A stretch of 12,945 nt of DNA from a bacterium (GTDB lineage: Bacteria > Patescibacteria > Paceibacteria > UBA9973 > UBA6065). The stretch covers positions 1 through 12,945 of the forward strand of contig JAUXUT010000028.1 of the NCBI GenBank assembly GCA_030680695.1. Reading direction: 5' to 3'. The position numbers and the translations under genes were made by a program. The notes under the pieces are model-generated. The model saw nothing but the letters and a program-made list of their open reading frames with translations. It did no database searches and had not been told where the DNA came from. Of the stretch, positions 12,267 through 12,945 are shown one piece after another. The first letter of the stretch is position 1. Each line of letters opens with the position of its first letter.

Positions 12267-12300
12267 CTTCGACAAGCTCAGCACGCAGCCTGACAGGTCT
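12267..12300. repeat. Dispersed-repeat fragments before the methyltransferase remnant
   Basis: CTTCGACAAGCTCAGCACGC (12267-12286) is a short sequence known as a dispersed repeat in many bacterial genomes, Chloroflexota included. It is followed by CCTGACAGGTCT (12289-12300), which matches one half of the terminal repeat of the 96-bp elements. Together they look like the truncated right edge of another repeat element. Confidence 0.45.
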
Positions 12301-12302
12301 CC

Positions 12303-12815
12303 CAAAAGTTCCTGCGCCCCGGCACAGCCCGCGGGCTGATGATCTGGTATGACGCAGAGTTTATCGAAGGGGTAAAGTTTTATAACAAACCGGGCGCGAA
12401 AAAACATCTCCGAGTCTATGGCAGTGTTTTTTTTCCGCTTCAGGAGCCGGTCAGGGCTGCCAAAGGTGACCGGGTCGAATTGCAACTCAAAGCCACCCTT
12501 GTGGACGATGATTACGTCTGGAATTGGAATACACATATCACCGATGGGAAGGGGAGGGAAAAGGCGCGTTTTGAACAATCCACGTTTTATAGCCAGAGGA
12601 TTCCGCTTGCTGAATTGAAGAAGAATGATTTGGCGTATGTGCCCGAAATAAACAGCGAGGGAGCGATTGATAAATTCATTATCGCTTCGATGAATGGAAC
12701 TGAAACTATTCAGGAGATGGCAAAGACGGTCATTACGAAATTCCCGGATGCATTCAAAGATGTCCGTGATGCGGCTGCGCGAGTAAGCAGGCTGGCAAAG
12801 AAATACAGCAAATAG
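12303..12815 (+). pseudogene. 3' part of a PRMT-like SAM-dependent methyltransferase gene
   Basis: The frame is open from 12294 and gene-like from about 12303 (KFLRPGTARGL), before the first ATG at 12339; the ATG-initiated part gives 158 aa. The segment RVYGSVFFPLQEPVRAAKGD followed by VELQLKATLVDDDYVWNWNT looks like the C-terminal beta-barrel region of protein-arginine-methyltransferase-like enzymes, where GD.V...L and a W.W strand close the barrel. The AdoMet-binding domain is absent: upstream are repeats and hsdS tail debris, so the 5' part was lost. The remainder might still be translated from 12339, but no RBS is seen. It ends with TAG followed by a hairpin. Confidence 0.65.
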
Positions 12816-12816
12816 C

Positions 12817-12831
12817 CCGGCAGTTTGCCGG
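12817..12831. terminator. Hairpin terminator between convergent genes
   Basis: CCGGCA-GTT-TGCCGG is a perfect 6-bp stem with a 3-nt loop, placed two bases after the methyltransferase stop and seven before the stop of the convergent gene, so it can serve both strands. No strong T-run follows on either side. Confidence 0.6.
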
Positions 12832-12838
12832 AATTTGC

Positions 12839-12945
12839 TCACCCCTGCTTTGAAATCAAATACATCATGCGCAGGATTTTCAGTTCATCGTAAGTCAATG
12901 TGCCGTTCAATTTTTCATATACAGGCTTGAGATACGTTGGGCTGA
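12839..12945 (-). CDS. C-terminal end of an unidentified gene (partial)
   Basis: The minus strand is open from the window edge to a TGA at 12839-12841, giving 34 residues including PVYEKLNGTLTYDELKILR and MMYLISKQG. The regular pattern of Leu and Lys suggests a helical C-terminus. No family is recognised from so short a piece. It converges on the methyltransferase remnant across the hairpin. Confidence 0.55.
   Translation of the reverse strand, partial: SPTYLKPVYEKLNGTLTYDELKILRMMYLISKQG

Noticed and set aside
12108..12842. Long minus-strand ORF of 244 codons
   Set aside because: It is antisense to the methyltransferase remnant and hsdS tail copy 5, has no RBS, and shows no family character; the plus strand carries the conserved sequence.

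Overview
The window looks like chromosomal DNA of an Anaerolineae-type Chloroflexota bacterium. This is an inference from overall character: moderately GC-rich housekeeping genes, an Anaerolineae-style lipoprotein, and abundant short palindromic repeats inside and between genes. No rRNA or other taxonomic marker is present.

Layout. Bases 1-2000 are ordinary: the 3' end of an ABC-transporter ATPase (TOBE domain), a hairpin terminator, an alkaline-phosphatase-superfamily hydrolase on +, then a convergent two-gene minus-strand operon (YjbQ/UPF0047 followed by a DJ-1/PfpI protein). Bases 2000-3200 hold a non-coding stretch, a diverged fragment of an hsdR 5' end, and a small lipoprotein gene. Bases 3240-12260 are a type I restriction-modification locus in the order hsdR-hsdM-hsdS that has been heavily rearranged. 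Bases 12300-12945 hold the 3' part of a PRMT-like methyltransferase gene, a hairpin terminator and the end of a convergent unknown gene.

The R-M locus is the interesting part. (1) hsdR stops abruptly after the motif V beginning (DMLS), and hsdM lacks its native first residues. Everything between them is replaced by a roughly 3.15-kb, visibly AT-rich island (about 4751-7905) with a tight operon: a nucleoside 2-deoxyribosyltransferase-like/DUF4406 protein, an ASCH-domain protein, a GNAT acetyltransferase and a three-TM protein with an alpha/alpha-toroid (prenyltransferase/squalene-cyclase-like) domain, plus a small minus-strand ORF at the right edge. (2) hsdR and hsdM each carry an in-frame copy of the same roughly 87-bp palindromic element, reminiscent of Rickettsia palindromic elements that insert into proteins. 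(3) The last ~100 bp of hsdS is repeated four more times downstream. Between the copies lie a heptamer-repeat palindrome, a membrane pentapeptide-repeat protein gene, and two copies of a 96-bp element with 16-bp terminal inverted repeats. The last tail copy also has its own in-frame palindromic insert.

Functionally, HsdM and HsdS look largely preserved and translationally coupled (ATGA), so methylation might persist, but HsdR lacks the end of its helicase and the C-terminal region and should not translocate or cut. The island operon replaced a restriction function inside a defence locus. Whether it is itself a defence module is a hypothesis only.
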